A stretch of DNA of 64,000 nucleotides from Paenibacillus arenosi (GTDB lineage Bacteria; Bacillota; Bacilli; Paenibacillales; Paenibacillaceae): positions 1 through 64,000 of the forward strand of contig NZ_JACYTN010000020.1 in assembly GCF_014841135.1 (NCBI RefSeq). Direction: 5' to 3'. Shown here one piece after another: positions 36,675-45,297 of the stretch; the stretch's first letter is position 1; each line of letters begins with the position of its first letter. A model generated the notes under the pieces. The model was given only the letters and a program-made list of their open reading frames with translations, was not told where the DNA came from and did not search any database. A program made the position numbers and the translations under genes.

Positions 36675-37435
36675 TGGCTCTCCTGCAAGAAAAAGCCCCT
36701 TTAACAAGTATCGTTATACCAACCTACAACCGTTATGAGCTGCTTCGTTCCTGTATTGAAGCGATTCAATCTTATACCAATACCCCCTATGAAATTATTG
36801 TCGTAGATAACGGTTCCACAGACCGCACATTAGCCTATTGTCTAGAGGCAGGAATTACTTGCATATCTTTGCCATCCAATACAGGCTTTCCATATGCATG
36901 TAATGCTGGGATGCGTTTAAGCTCTGGAGACGTTGTTACCTTGTTGAACAACGATGTGATTGTCGCTCATCGTTGGTTGGATCAACTGTTGGCAGCCTTG
37001 ATGTCAGCACCGCAGATTGGTATTGTCGGCCCCGTAACGAATTATGCGAGCGGCAAGCAGCAAGTGCAGCATCCTTACGATACGATGGGACAATTTCAAC
37101 ATATCGCCTATAGCGTGAATCAAAAGCCCGATCCGTCCAAATGGCTTCATGTACAGCGTGTTGTAGGGTTATGTTTCGTTATGAAGCGCGCTGTTATGGA
37201 ACGAATCGGTTATTTGGATGAACGCTTTAGTCCTGGTCACTATGAAGACGATGATTATTGTCTACGCGCCAAAATGAACGGCTTTCAACTGGTTGTGTGT
37301 GAAGATGCGCTTGTTCATCATTACGGCAGTCATAGCTTCAAAGAGCACGGCCAGGAACAGTTGAATCAATTGATTGCACGGAATTATGATCGCTTCAAAG
37401 AAAAGTGGAACATAGACCCGCACCAGTTCATTTAA
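36671..37435 (+). CDS. GT2-family glycosyltransferase (rhamnosyltransferase-like)
   Basis: A 254-aa compact GT-A enzyme without a tail. Motifs: SIVIPTYNRYELLRSC, IIVVDNGSTDRT, the LLNNDVIV metal site, GIVGPVTNYASG and YEDDDYCLRAK with the probable catalytic acidic cluster. It is a paralogue of the catalytic part of the gene at 39,372 (same GPVTNY block). ATG 36671 follows GGAGGAAT and overlaps the stop of the upstream gene; reading further upstream (36599) would add residues that belong to that gene's end. It probably extends a glycan on the same carrier as its neighbours (inference). Confidence 0.9.
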   Translation: MMALLQEKAPLTSIVIPTYNRYELLRSCIEAIQSYTNTPYEIIVVDNGSTDRTLAYCLEAGITCISLPSNTGFPYACNAGMRLSSGDVVTLLNNDVIVAHRWLDQLLAALMSAPQIGIVGPVTNYASGKQQVQHPYDTMGQFQHIAYSVNQKPDPSKWLHVQRVVGLCFVMKRAVMERIGYLDERFSPGHYEDDDYCLRAKMNGFQLVVCEDALVHHYGSHSFKEHGQEQLNQLIARNYDRFKEKWNIDPHQFI

Positions 37436-37447
37436 GGAGGGAGAAAG

Positions 37448-38182
37448 GTGAAAGGGATCATTTTAGCCGGTGGTACAGGTTCGCGCTTGCTGCCTTTAAC
37501 AAAGATGATGAATAAGCACCTGATTCCGATAGGCAAGTTTCCGATGATTTACTATGGGATTGAACGAATGAAGGAAGCGGGGATCACAGATCTGTTTATT
37601 GTAATTGGCAGCAAGTCCGTACCTTTATACGCAGACTTCATTGGAAGCGGTCAATCTCTAGGTGTACATGTATCATTTTTAATCCAAGAGGAAGCTGGAG
37701 GAATCGCTCAAGCATTATCTTTAGTTGAACCTTTTCTAGCTCCGAATGAACGTTTTGTTGTGCTGTTAGGAGACAACTTATTTCACGATAGCTTAAAGCC
37801 CTATCTACAGCAATTCGAGAACCAAGGTGATGGTGAGGCAAGGGTGCTGCTTAAAAAAGTAAAGGATGCGCATCGTTATGGGGTTCCTGTGCTGGATGAA
37901 GTAGAACCTGAGCGTATTATTAAAATAGAAGAAAAGCCGCGTAAGCCCAAATCTAGCTATTGTGTCACAGGCATTTATATGTACGATACAGCTGTTTTTG
38001 AGCATATTCGCCATATATCACCTTCTGCTCGCGGTGAGCTAGAAATAACAGATGTGAATAATGCCTATGCGTCTAAAGGCTTGCTGCAATATAATATTTT
38101 GAATGGGTGGTGGACGGATGCTGGAACGTATGAATCGTTATATGCTGCACGTATTAAACTTGGAAGGAGAGGTAAGCGATGA
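37448..38182 (+). CDS. Sugar-1-phosphate nucleotidyltransferase (RmlA-like)
   Basis: A 244-aa NTP-transferase. The signature GGTGSRLLPLT near the N-terminus binds the nucleotide; HLIPIGKFPMIYYGIE, LLGDNLFHD (metal Asp), EEKPRKPKSSYCVTGIY (in outline) and WWTDAGTYESL are typical of glucose-1-phosphate thymidylyltransferases. It is ~45 residues shorter than classical RmlA. No rmlB, C or D set lies beside it, so the product sugar is uncertain; it may simply supply an NDP-hexose to the adjacent transferases. GTG 37448 follows AAGGAGGG. It overlaps the next gene by four bases. Confidence 0.88.
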   Translation: MKGIILAGGTGSRLLPLTKMMNKHLIPIGKFPMIYYGIERMKEAGITDLFIVIGSKSVPLYADFIGSGQSLGVHVSFLIQEEAGGIAQALSLVEPFLAPNERFVVLLGDNLFHDSLKPYLQQFENQGDGEARVLLKKVKDAHRYGVPVLDEVEPERIIKIEEKPRKPKSSYCVTGIYMYDTAVFEHIRHISPSARGELEITDVNNAYASKGLLQYNILNGWWTDAGTYESLYAARIKLGRRGKR

Positions 38183-39342
38183 GCCCTGCTACAGCTTCTT
38201 CACAGCGTCAGCGGCGTACTGCTGTCAAAGAGAAAGGATTCCGAAAAAAACGTCGTGTGATGAAGCGCGTAAGTAAACGTAGCAAAGGTGACAAGCATGC
38301 GCATAATAGATTGCGCTCCCGTAAACACAGCCCACATACTCGCCGTTCCTCCAATTTGAAGCGACCACATACGCCTCCCTTGCCTGAAAGTGCTGCTATC
38401 GATTTGCTCCCTGATCATACTCCATCCACTGTTCATGAGCCCTCGCATTCTTCTCTAACCGACAAGGAGAATCTCTCAACAGAACCTGCTAACGTACAGG
38501 TCGAACCAAAAATAGAGACAGAAAAAACATATAGAAAAGTTTATATGAAAGGAAAGTACGATGGAGGAGAAGCTTTGCTACAGCAGCTTATTCCAGAGCA
38601 TCTTATTTTACCGGATATTTCATTAGACCATATTATTTCTTTGGGATTCGAACAAGTTAAACATCTTCTTCTGCCTCTTACTGATCCTTTTGCCATCTTT
38701 GTTGATATGAAGCAAGCGCTGTTGGAGGGAAGACCGCTATCGGTCGTTAGACTTGGAGATGGAGAATTATTGGCATTAGCCCATGATCGACTTATACCCT
38801 CTCAAGAAATTCGTGATCACTCCCCGTTCGTTGCCACATCTGGTATGTCATTGCCTGATTACGCAGGGCGTGAAGCGCTGGCAGAGTCGGTAAGAAGAGC
38901 TACTTATGTAGGCATTCCTATTTCGAGACTTCCTTACTTTCAAGGTCTATTGTATCCCGTTTGTCGTGAGTACGGTCTATCTTTGCAGCATATGCGAATT
39001 ACCTATTCGACGGTGAATTATTTAATCGCTCAGCTTGGATATTTGCAGCAGCTGTTGCAGGGCAGAAATGTACTGCTTATCGGCAATGTAGCTCAACAAT
39101 TAGGGAAAGTACTTTCGAAGCGAGGTGTCATCATTAGCGGCATGATTGCTTCTGTATCAGGAATGAAGGATATTCCTCGTGTTATGAGGGAAGCAGCTTC
39201 CATTACCTTTGATATTGCATTAGTGTCGGCAGGCATTCCCGCTGTTATTATTGCGGAACGTATCGCTTCAGAGCTGGGTAAAGTTGCTTTGGACTTCGGT
39301 CATTTAGCAAATAGGCTAGCAGAAGGAGAGATGAGTTTTTAG
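38179..39342 (+). CDS. GT-D-fold glycosyltransferase with basic N-terminal tail
   Basis: A 387-aa protein. Residues 1-75 are Arg/Lys-rich (KEKGFRKKRRVMKRVSKRSK) and ~75-120 are Pro/Ser/Glu-rich linker. Residues ~165-387 carry the GT-D pattern: SVVRLGDGELLAL (the DGE metal/nucleotide motif), GIPISRLPYF and GNVAQQLGKVL. The GT-D fold was defined on the DUF1792-type enzyme of streptococcal adhesin glycosylation, which acts on serine-rich repeat proteins; that parallels the giant repeat protein here. ATG 38179 overlaps the upstream stop (ATGA) and follows AAGGAGAGG. Confidence 0.82.
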   Translation: MSPATASSQRQRRTAVKEKGFRKKRRVMKRVSKRSKGDKHAHNRLRSRKHSPHTRRSSNLKRPHTPPLPESAAIDLLPDHTPSTVHEPSHSSLTDKENLSTEPANVQVEPKIETEKTYRKVYMKGKYDGGEALLQQLIPEHLILPDISLDHIISLGFEQVKHLLLPLTDPFAIFVDMKQALLEGRPLSVVRLGDGELLALAHDRLIPSQEIRDHSPFVATSGMSLPDYAGREALAESVRRATYVGIPISRLPYFQGLLYPVCREYGLSLQHMRITYSTVNYLIAQLGYLQQLLQGRNVLLIGNVAQQLGKVLSKRGVIISGMIASVSGMKDIPRVMREAASITFDIALVSAGIPAVIIAERIASELGKVALDFGHLANRLAEGEMSF

Positions 39343-39371
39343 CGAATGTTCATGAAACGGAGGTGGACGTA

Positions 39372-40787
39372 TTGTCACGACTATCTCAGCAGCATAGGCA
39401 TAATGGCCAGAGCCAGCGTAATCGCAAGCTGCGTAGTACGCCATTAAAACGCTCTAATTCGAGACGTAGACTGGCTAAAGAACATTACAAAAAAGGATAT
39501 GCAGCAGGCTATCAAATGGGCATTGCTTCAGGAAAGGAGCAATTCGACCACCACATAGAGGGAACTAGCATTATTATTCCGACTTACAACAAGCTGAACT
39601 TGCTCAAACAATGTATCGCTAGTATTCAGCAGTATACATCTGAGGCACACGAAATTATTGTAGTGGACGATGCGTCAACGGATGGAACAGCTGCCTATTT
39701 GCGCAAGTTGTCAGGGCAGATTCGCTATCACATACACGACAAAAATTACGGGTTTGCAAGCTCTATGAATACTGGTTTGAAAATGGCAAAAGGCAAAACG
39801 ATATGTTTGTTAAACAATGACATTATCGTAACGACGAATTGGCTAGGTAATTTGCTGCACTGCTTAGAAAGTGATCCTGCGATTGGGATGGTTGGTCCCG
39901 TAACTAACTATATTAGCGGGGAACAACAGATTGAGGTTTCCTATAGTACGAATCAAGAAATGCAGCAATTTGCAAGGCAGCACAATGAGCAGGACGCAAG
40001 CAAATGGAAAATCGTTGAGCGGATAGTCGGTTTTTGTATGCTTTTTCAAAAATCATTTTTTGAACAGACCGGCTACTTAGATGAAGGGTATAAGATCGGA
40101 AACTTTGAGGATGAAGATTTCATCATTCGTACACGATTGGCAGGTCGAAAGTTAGCGATTGCTGGTGATTGTTTCATTCATCATTTTGGCAGCCAAAGTA
40201 TGAGGGAGCTTGGCGAGCAACTGCAAGAAATTTATAAACAAAATGAAGCCTTCTATCAGCAGAAATGGAGCAATCCCTACGAGTGGGTTCAACGTGTAAC
40301 GGAATGGTCCGAGTCTCAAGCAGTGATTAAGGAAGGTGAATGGGATACAGGAGCCTCCCGGAGAGCCATTTCCTTTTATCCGACCCATGTAGCAGTTACA
40401 GGCTTGAATGGGACTGTTTTTTGGGTGGAGCAGGGGGTAAAGTATCCGATTCAAGGGGCATACCCTTTTCCTGCGGTTAAGCTGTCTCAAATTGAGCTAT
40501 TGTCATGGCCGACAGGTTCGGATATAGAAGCTGATATAGCGGCTGAGAAGTGGCGGGGAACGATGACGCTTGACGACATGATACCTGACGGAGGGGTGTT
40601 TGTTACAGAGAGCGGTCATTGGTTTCAACGAGATGGAAATACATGTCGTATGTTGATAAGCGAATATGTGCTTAAGCGTTGGAAGCTGAGTGATAGGGTG
40701 ATGTCACGATCAGGGATGGAGAAATCGCAGTTAGTAGAGGGGCTGCCAATCATGGCTGCACCTGTCCTCGTAAACGGCAATTTGTGA
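39372..40787 (+). CDS. GT2-family glycosyltransferase with glycine-spaced module and extra C-terminal domain
   Basis: A 471-aa protein in four parts. Residues 1-35 are basic. Residues ~36-55 (HYKKGYAAGYQMGIASGKEQ) have Gly every fourth residue. Residues ~65-300 form a GT-A domain: SIIIPTYNKLNLLKQC, VVDDASTDGT, LLNNDIIV, VGPVTNYISG and FEDEDFIIRTR. Residues ~330-471 are a domain I do not recognise (FYPTHVAVTGLNGTVFWVE, WFQRDGNTCRML). I chose TTG 39372, eight bases after GGAGG; GTG 39363 overlaps that site. It is the last gene of the tightly packed run. A 217-base gap (40,788-41,004) follows and shows no clear gene. Confidence 0.85.
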   Translation: MSRLSQQHRHNGQSQRNRKLRSTPLKRSNSRRRLAKEHYKKGYAAGYQMGIASGKEQFDHHIEGTSIIIPTYNKLNLLKQCIASIQQYTSEAHEIIVVDDASTDGTAAYLRKLSGQIRYHIHDKNYGFASSMNTGLKMAKGKTICLLNNDIIVTTNWLGNLLHCLESDPAIGMVGPVTNYISGEQQIEVSYSTNQEMQQFARQHNEQDASKWKIVERIVGFCMLFQKSFFEQTGYLDEGYKIGNFEDEDFIIRTRLAGRKLAIAGDCFIHHFGSQSMRELGEQLQEIYKQNEAFYQQKWSNPYEWVQRVTEWSESQAVIKEGEWDTGASRRAISFYPTHVAVTGLNGTVFWVEQGVKYPIQGAYPFPAVKLSQIELLSWPTGSDIEADIAAEKWRGTMTLDDMIPDGGVFVTESGHWFQRDGNTCRMLISEYVLKRWKLSDRVMSRSGMEKSQLVEGLPIMAAPVLVNGNL

Positions 40788-41004
40788 TGGGAATAATATC
40801 GACTTGAGCATGCAGGCTGCAGCGGAGTTTTCATGTCTGCATGCTGGTCGATAAATAATGATTTTATATCCAACGGCAATTGATAGGCAGATGACGGTGA
40901 GCTTTAGCACGGAAGCGGCATATCGTATATCAATCTAGAACGAAATAGAGGCAGCAGTTCTATTAGGGGCAAATGGACCATTGAATGAACGGGAGGTATA
41001 ACCT

Positions 41005-41298
41005 ATGAAGCCTGAAGATAAAGTGAATGAAATCATTGTCCATATGGCTCACACGCATAATCAGATGGCAAAAATATTGCAGGCAAAGCGTCAGGTGGCA
41101 GTTAGAATGTCACAACTCGTTCATGCTGTTCCAGATGAGCTTCCTCAAGTCGAACATGTATCTGAGGTAAAGGTACAATCAGGACAAGTTACTCGTTGCC
41201 TCATCGATTATATGATGAGTATTGCTGAGTTAGAAGATGCCATGGCTGATCAATTGAAGTTGGTGTTGAAGGACCTGCATGAGCCAGAAGAAGAATAG
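41005..41298 (+). CDS. Small helical protein of unknown function (a)
   Basis: A 97-aa, predicted mostly alpha-helical protein: MAHTHNQMAKILQAKRQVAVRM, then a short Pro-containing break, then LIDYMMSIAELEDAMADQLKLVL. The heptad-like spacing of Met/Leu/Ile suggests a helical bundle. ATG 41005 has GGGAGGTATAACCT upstream, a strong site. I do not recognise a family. It is followed by two more small helical genes (41,342 and 41,686) and a basic protein, and probably forms part of the CgeB operon. A similar layout (N-terminal helix with AKILQAK / AIMLEAK) links it to the next gene, so the two may be distant paralogues. Confidence 0.75.
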   Translation: MKPEDKVNEIIVHMAHTHNQMAKILQAKRQVAVRMSQLVHAVPDELPQVEHVSEVKVQSGQVTRCLIDYMMSIAELEDAMADQLKLVLKDLHEPEEE

Positions 41299-41341
41299 AA
41301 AAAGCAGTTACCTTATTCATTAGCAGTCAGGAGGGAAAGAT

Positions 41342-41689
41342 TTGGATCGTGAACATGCCAACATTCGAATTTTGGAATCTATGGCGGACATGCAATGGAA
41401 TATTGCGATTATGCTGGAAGCCAAAACATTGGAAGCAGAGAAAGTGCGTAATTGGCTGCTTAATCATATGATCGCGAGCGACAGCGCAGACGCTCATGAA
41501 CAGACGAAGGATGCGCTAGATGTCCATGCTCAAGTGATAGAGGTCATTGCTGGATTAACAAGATTACAGCAAAGCTTAAACCGTAATATGCAGACGATTC
41601 TTGATCCGGATGGACAGGATGAACAAGGTGCAGGTCATGCGAATAATGGTGGTTTTAAAGGTCAGCTTGATCTGGATGAAATGACATGA
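41342..41689 (+). CDS. Small helical protein of unknown function (b)
   Basis: A 115-aa protein starting with TTG behind AGGAGGGAAAGA. Residues 1-85 look like two long helices (MADMQWNIAIMLEAKTLEAEKV; IEVIAGLTRLQQSLNRNMQT). The C-terminal ~30 residues are Asp/Gly-rich and probably disordered. The first helix resembles that of the 97-aa protein upstream. Its end overlaps the next start (ATGA), indicating translational coupling. No function can be assigned; the position suggests a structural or scaffolding role in the glycosylation locus. Confidence 0.75.
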   Translation: MDREHANIRILESMADMQWNIAIMLEAKTLEAEKVRNWLLNHMIASDSADAHEQTKDALDVHAQVIEVIAGLTRLQQSLNRNMQTILDPDGQDEQGAGHANNGGFKGQLDLDEMT

Positions 41690-41922
41690 AGCAGCTTCAA
41701 GGGCAAGCGTCCAAGCAAGACACCAAGCATGCAGCGAAGTTGAAAGAACAACGCTTTGTCCTCGATGATCTTCGTCGCAACTATCGGTCAGAACGAGCGG
41801 TTGCGGCCCAACTGCATTTGTTGGAGGCAATTGAACGCAGTCAAGCTGCAATAAGCTCGCTGTTAGATCGGTTCTCCCCTCATATTGAGCAGTTAGCCAC
41901 GCGCAAAAAGGAGAACGCATAG
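41686..41922 (+). CDS. Small basic helical protein of unknown function (c)
   Basis: A 78-aa helical protein with a polar Gln/Lys-rich first third and an amphipathic second half (AAQLHLLEAIERSQAAISSLLDR, in outline). It overlaps the preceding gene by four bases. Its end is 27 bases before the next gene. I see no known motif. It is likely made in equal amounts with protein (b) and may pair with it. Confidence 0.7.
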   Translation: MKQLQGQASKQDTKHAAKLKEQRFVLDDLRRNYRSERAVAAQLHLLEAIERSQAAISSLLDRFSPHIEQLATRKKENA

Positions 41923-41949
41923 TCCGATACGCAGGGAGGGATGGAATAG

Positions 41950-42264
41950 ATGAAGAAAAAAAGAGCTAAGAAGAAGCGGAAGGAGTCGACTCAGCGGAAA
42001 GTACGTATTCGGCGACAGTCGACAAAAGAAAGCGCTAAAAAGGCCAAACCTGCCACTGAGAAAGAAACAAAAGGAAGACGTCTGTCCAAGAAAAGAGTAC
42101 GGACAACGAACTCCGCGAGTTCCAAGTTATCAACCAAATCTAAAAAACGAGTAAATCATGCGTATGATAAAAGCTATAACGAAGCATTTAATCAAGGTTT
42201 TAACGAAGGATTTGCAAAAGGCTTCGAGGATGGGCACCATATCATATACAGCCAGCAGGCTTAA
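41950..42264 (+). CDS. Basic linker protein carrying the glycine-every-fourth-residue module
   Basis: A 104-aa protein. Residues 1-75 are almost wholly Lys/Arg/Ser/Thr (MKKKRAKKKRKES, KGRRLSKKRVRTT). Residues ~76-97 read SYNEAFNQGFNEGFAKGFED, a strict four-residue period of Gly followed by Phe. The basic stretch resembles the tails of the glycosyltransferases at 34,387, 35,346, 38,179 and 53,837, and the periodic part resembles segments of those at 39,372, 42,324 and 43,479. It looks like the shared tail-plus-module unit without an enzyme attached, perhaps an adaptor. ATG 41950 follows GGGAGGGATGG. Confidence 0.78.
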   Translation: MKKKRAKKKRKESTQRKVRIRRQSTKESAKKAKPATEKETKGRRLSKKRVRTTNSASSKLSTKSKKRVNHAYDKSYNEAFNQGFNEGFAKGFEDGHHIIYSQQA

Positions 42265-42323
42265 ACCAACTTTTATGCAGCAAGACATGAAAATGATCAT
42301 ATGTCTGAATTTCAGGTGATGCC

Positions 42324-43451
42324 ATGCAGCAAGTTAGACAGAAAGAACGTGCAAAAGGACGACGGGACGGCTTCTCCATAGGATATAAGCATGGTTATCG
42401 CCTTGGTACGGCTGAAGCTGTTGTGTCACAGATTCCTATGATGCCACCCAAGTCGTCACCGTTGCGAATTCTTTATATTCCACAAGGATTTGAAGCGATT
42501 GACCACGGATGCAGCATTGCTTTGAGTAAAATGAGCAGTGCGTATGCGGAAGCACATCCCTCCCGACTTATAGAGGAAGCGCAGCGTTTCAAGCCAGATC
42601 TCATTGTCGTTCTAAATGCCCTTCATGTATTTCCTCAGGAACATCCTGAACATATCATATGGGCGAAGCAGCAAGGTATAAAGACGGCGATATGGTTTGT
42701 CGATGATCCTTACTTCACTCAAGACACAGCAGTATTAGCCCCGTATTATGACTTCGTATTCACCCATGAACAGCAATGTGTTCCTTTCTACAAGCAGTTG
42801 GGATGTAGACATGTTTACCACCTTCCTCTCGCGGCAGCAACAGAACGCTTCCGTCCTATTCGGTCAGACTATCGTTATTGCCATGATATTTGCTTTATTG
42901 GCAACGGCTTTTGGAATCGGGTAGCGTTTTTTGATAGTTATGCGGATCAGCTGATGAAGTACGATATTTCTATTGCAGGTGGCTATTGGGATCGGATGGT
43001 CACGCATGCTCGTTGGGGGAAGCGGCTGCGTTCAGGGTGGGTTCCTCTAGAAGAGAGTGTTTATTATTACAATTCTTCCAAAATTATATTAAATATTCAT
43101 CGTCCCCATGAACAAGGGGCTGACAATCGAAATACATTTGACCTTCCTGCGCAGTCGATTAATCCTCGCACCTATGAAATTGCTGCTTGTGGTGCGTTTC
43201 AACTTACCGATGTGCGGAGTGATTTGGCTCAAATGTATACGCCAGGCTGGGATATTGAAACTTTCCAGACAGGCGAAGAACTTATGCAAAAGATTGAATA
43301 CTACTTAAATCATGAAGAAGAGAGGATGCGTATCGCGATGCGCTCTCTTCAAACCACATTTATGCGTCATACGTTTGAGCATCGGGTGCATCATATGCTT
43401 GACGTCATTGAGAAGGGCTACTCGTTACCTTCAGTAGCATTGTTAAACTGA
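42324..43451 (+). CDS. CgeB-family glycosyltransferase (a)
   Basis: A 375-aa protein. Residues ~8-30 hold a glycine-spaced module (RRDGFSIGYKHGYRLGTAEA). The rest is a GT-B type CgeB enzyme: TAIWFVDDPYFTQD, DICFIGNGFWNRVAFFD, and a C-terminal nucleotide-sugar region RTYEIAACGAFQLTDVRSDL followed by YYLNHEEERMRIA. CgeB of B. subtilis is a sigma-K-controlled enzyme that glycosylates the outermost spore layer. ATG 42324 has only a weak AGGTGAT site and lies 59 bases after the previous gene. The next gene is a paralogue. Confidence 0.87.
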   Translation: MQQVRQKERAKGRRDGFSIGYKHGYRLGTAEAVVSQIPMMPPKSSPLRILYIPQGFEAIDHGCSIALSKMSSAYAEAHPSRLIEEAQRFKPDLIVVLNALHVFPQEHPEHIIWAKQQGIKTAIWFVDDPYFTQDTAVLAPYYDFVFTHEQQCVPFYKQLGCRHVYHLPLAAATERFRPIRSDYRYCHDICFIGNGFWNRVAFFDSYADQLMKYDISIAGGYWDRMVTHARWGKRLRSGWVPLEESVYYYNSSKIILNIHRPHEQGADNRNTFDLPAQSINPRTYEIAACGAFQLTDVRSDLAQMYTPGWDIETFQTGEELMQKIEYYLNHEEERMRIAMRSLQTTFMRHTFEHRVHHMLDVIEKGYSLPSVALLN

Positions 43452-43478
43452 TAAAGCATGAAGGGAAGGAGGAATAGG

Positions 43479-44639
43479 ATGGCTGGTGCAACAGAGAAAA
43501 AAGGCATAGTCAAGCAATCTCGACCATCATTGCTGCATCAGGTGCGGTCGGCTAGTGATAAAGGAGCGCGAGAAGGACACGAACGAGGATACGGAGAAGG
43601 GTACTTTCGTGGAAGAGCACAAGCGCTTGTGCATACACTTACTGAACATGCTCCCCAGCGCCAATTACGTATTATTTACGTATCGTCAGGCAAAGGATTC
43701 CCTTATTCACCGCTTGATGAAGCTGTGGTATCAACGATGCAGGCAATGGCTATAGATGTGCGAGTATCGGGACCTAAAGATTCAATAGCTGTAAGTGCCG
43801 TAGAATATCGTGCAGATCTAGTCCTCGTTCTAGATGGCATGGATTTTCCAGCTGAGCAGCTTATTGAGCTGAAGGCTCTCGCTATTCGTACAGCGTTATG
43901 GATTACAGATGATCCCTATTATACGGATCGGATGTCAGCGGTTGCTCCTCATTATGATTATATTTTTACATTAGAATCTACGGCCATCGAGTACTATCAA
44001 TCATTAGGATGTAGGCAAGTGCATCATTTGCCTTTTGCTGCTTTTCCTGAACATTTTACTCCGCGGGCTTCTCCGGCTCCATTTCAGTATGACTTTAGCT
44101 TTATTGGCTCTGCTTATTGGAATCGAGTGCGTTTCTTCGAGCCAATTATGGATCGACTAATGAAATACAATACTCATGTTTCAGGGTTATGGTGGGATCG
44201 GCTTCCCCAATACAAGAAGCATAAGTCATCTATTAAGCTTGATCTTTGGATGGGTCCAAAAGAAACAGCAGAATTTTATAATAGTAGTAAAATTGTAATA
44301 AATATGCATAGAGATTATGATGATTCGACAGTAAACCAAAACTCTCAGCAAATTAGAGCAACATCACCTAATCCCCGCACATTTGAAATTAACGGATGTG
44401 GGGCTTTGCAACTGACAGATGCTCGAAGTGATTTAGCTAGTTTTTATGTGCCTGGAGTTGAACTTGTAACGTATGAAACCCCTATCGACTTGCTGGAAAA
44501 AGCGGTTTACTATTTAACCCACGAAGAGGAACGTAGAGAGATTGCATTGCGCGGATTAGCGCGTACGTTGAAAGATCATAGTTATGTGAAACGCCTCCAG
44601 CAGCTGTTGGGTATTATATTTGATCGTCAAACAGAGTGA
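43479..44639 (+). CDS. CgeB-family glycosyltransferase (b)
   Basis: A 386-aa paralogue of the preceding enzyme. The basic first ~25 residues are followed by a glycine-spaced module (AREGHERGYGEGYFRGRAQA) and the CgeB-type domain: TALWITDDPYYTDRM, DFSFIGSAYWNRVRFFE, PRTFEINGCGALQLTDARSDL (in outline) and YYLTHEEERREIA. I chose ATG 43479, six bases after GGAAGGAGG; the in-frame ATG at 43458 lies before that site. It is the last gene of the locus. A possible weak terminator (CCTA / TTAGG stem and T run) lies at about 44,672-44,706. Confidence 0.87.
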   Translation: MAGATEKKGIVKQSRPSLLHQVRSASDKGAREGHERGYGEGYFRGRAQALVHTLTEHAPQRQLRIIYVSSGKGFPYSPLDEAVVSTMQAMAIDVRVSGPKDSIAVSAVEYRADLVLVLDGMDFPAEQLIELKALAIRTALWITDDPYYTDRMSAVAPHYDYIFTLESTAIEYYQSLGCRQVHHLPFAAFPEHFTPRASPAPFQYDFSFIGSAYWNRVRFFEPIMDRLMKYNTHVSGLWWDRLPQYKKHKSSIKLDLWMGPKETAEFYNSSKIVINMHRDYDDSTVNQNSQQIRATSPNPRTFEINGCGALQLTDARSDLASFYVPGVELVTYETPIDLLEKAVYYLTHEEERREIALRGLARTLKDHSYVKRLQQLLGIIFDRQTE

Positions 44640-45062
44640 GGAGATTTTACCTTATGGAGCTTGTTTTTTGCCCTCGGCCTAGAACGATTAGGTGGGGGTA
44701 TTTTTGCTGCCTATGTATGAAGTGACATTGTAGGTGAGGGATGAGCAAGCTTGTCTATTTTCGATAAGCGGTCTAATTTGCTGAATGGCTGATTATCGGC
44801 AAATATGTTCGATTTTAAGAGGATTAACGTTCAAGAAAGCGTTATTATAGGGGTTATTTGTGGATTATCTCCTTTTATCTTTCGTTTTCATTAAGAATAG
44901 AGAAAGAATGAGCTTGAGCGAGGAAATGATATGAAAATAAAAGATTGAAATGGTTTATATGACTGCCATAATTAGGGATTGTCTAAAATGAGCGCTGTGA
45001 TTTGTTTACAGTCTCGGAGCAGAGGAGTAAGATTCAGTTCAGCAACAGCAACTACATTCCGT
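44640..45062. other. Intergenic region between the CgeB genes and riboswitch 1
   Basis: No supportable gene in 423 bases. It contains a weak terminator-like hairpin near 44,672-44,706 (stem CCTA/TTAGG, then GTATTTTT) and AT-rich sequence that should include the promoter of the first c-di-AMP leader. I could not assign clear -35/-10 hexamers. Confidence 0.5.
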
Positions 45063-45297
45063 AGCGTCTGAAATCGCTGAGTTCCGCATAAGGTGCGGAA
45101 GCGGGGGAACCAAATGCAAACGGCTGCCTGACTAAGCTTGAAAGGCCGCAGGCAATCGTTTGTTGGGGTGAATCTAGAGATCGGTACGCAATTCCAGCTT
45201 ATCGCAGGAATTGGTGCAATTGGTGCCGAGAACTGGTAGGGCAACTCTTCGAGCCCGAATCCGACAGCTAACCTCGTAAGCGTCCGAGGAGAGGCGT
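45063..45297 (+). ncRNA. ydaO/yuaA-class c-di-AMP riboswitch 1
   Basis: The conserved ydaO blocks occur in order: ATCGCTGAGTTCCG, GCGGGGGAACCAA, GGGGTGAAT, GGTAGGGC, CCGAATCCGACAGCTAACCT and CGTAAGCGTCC. One position (CCGACAGC) differs from the commoner CCGTCAGC. This class binds c-di-AMP and normally switches off expression of potassium-uptake and cell-wall genes. No terminator follows. The downstream ribosome binding site is a possible target (see findings). Confidence 0.92.
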
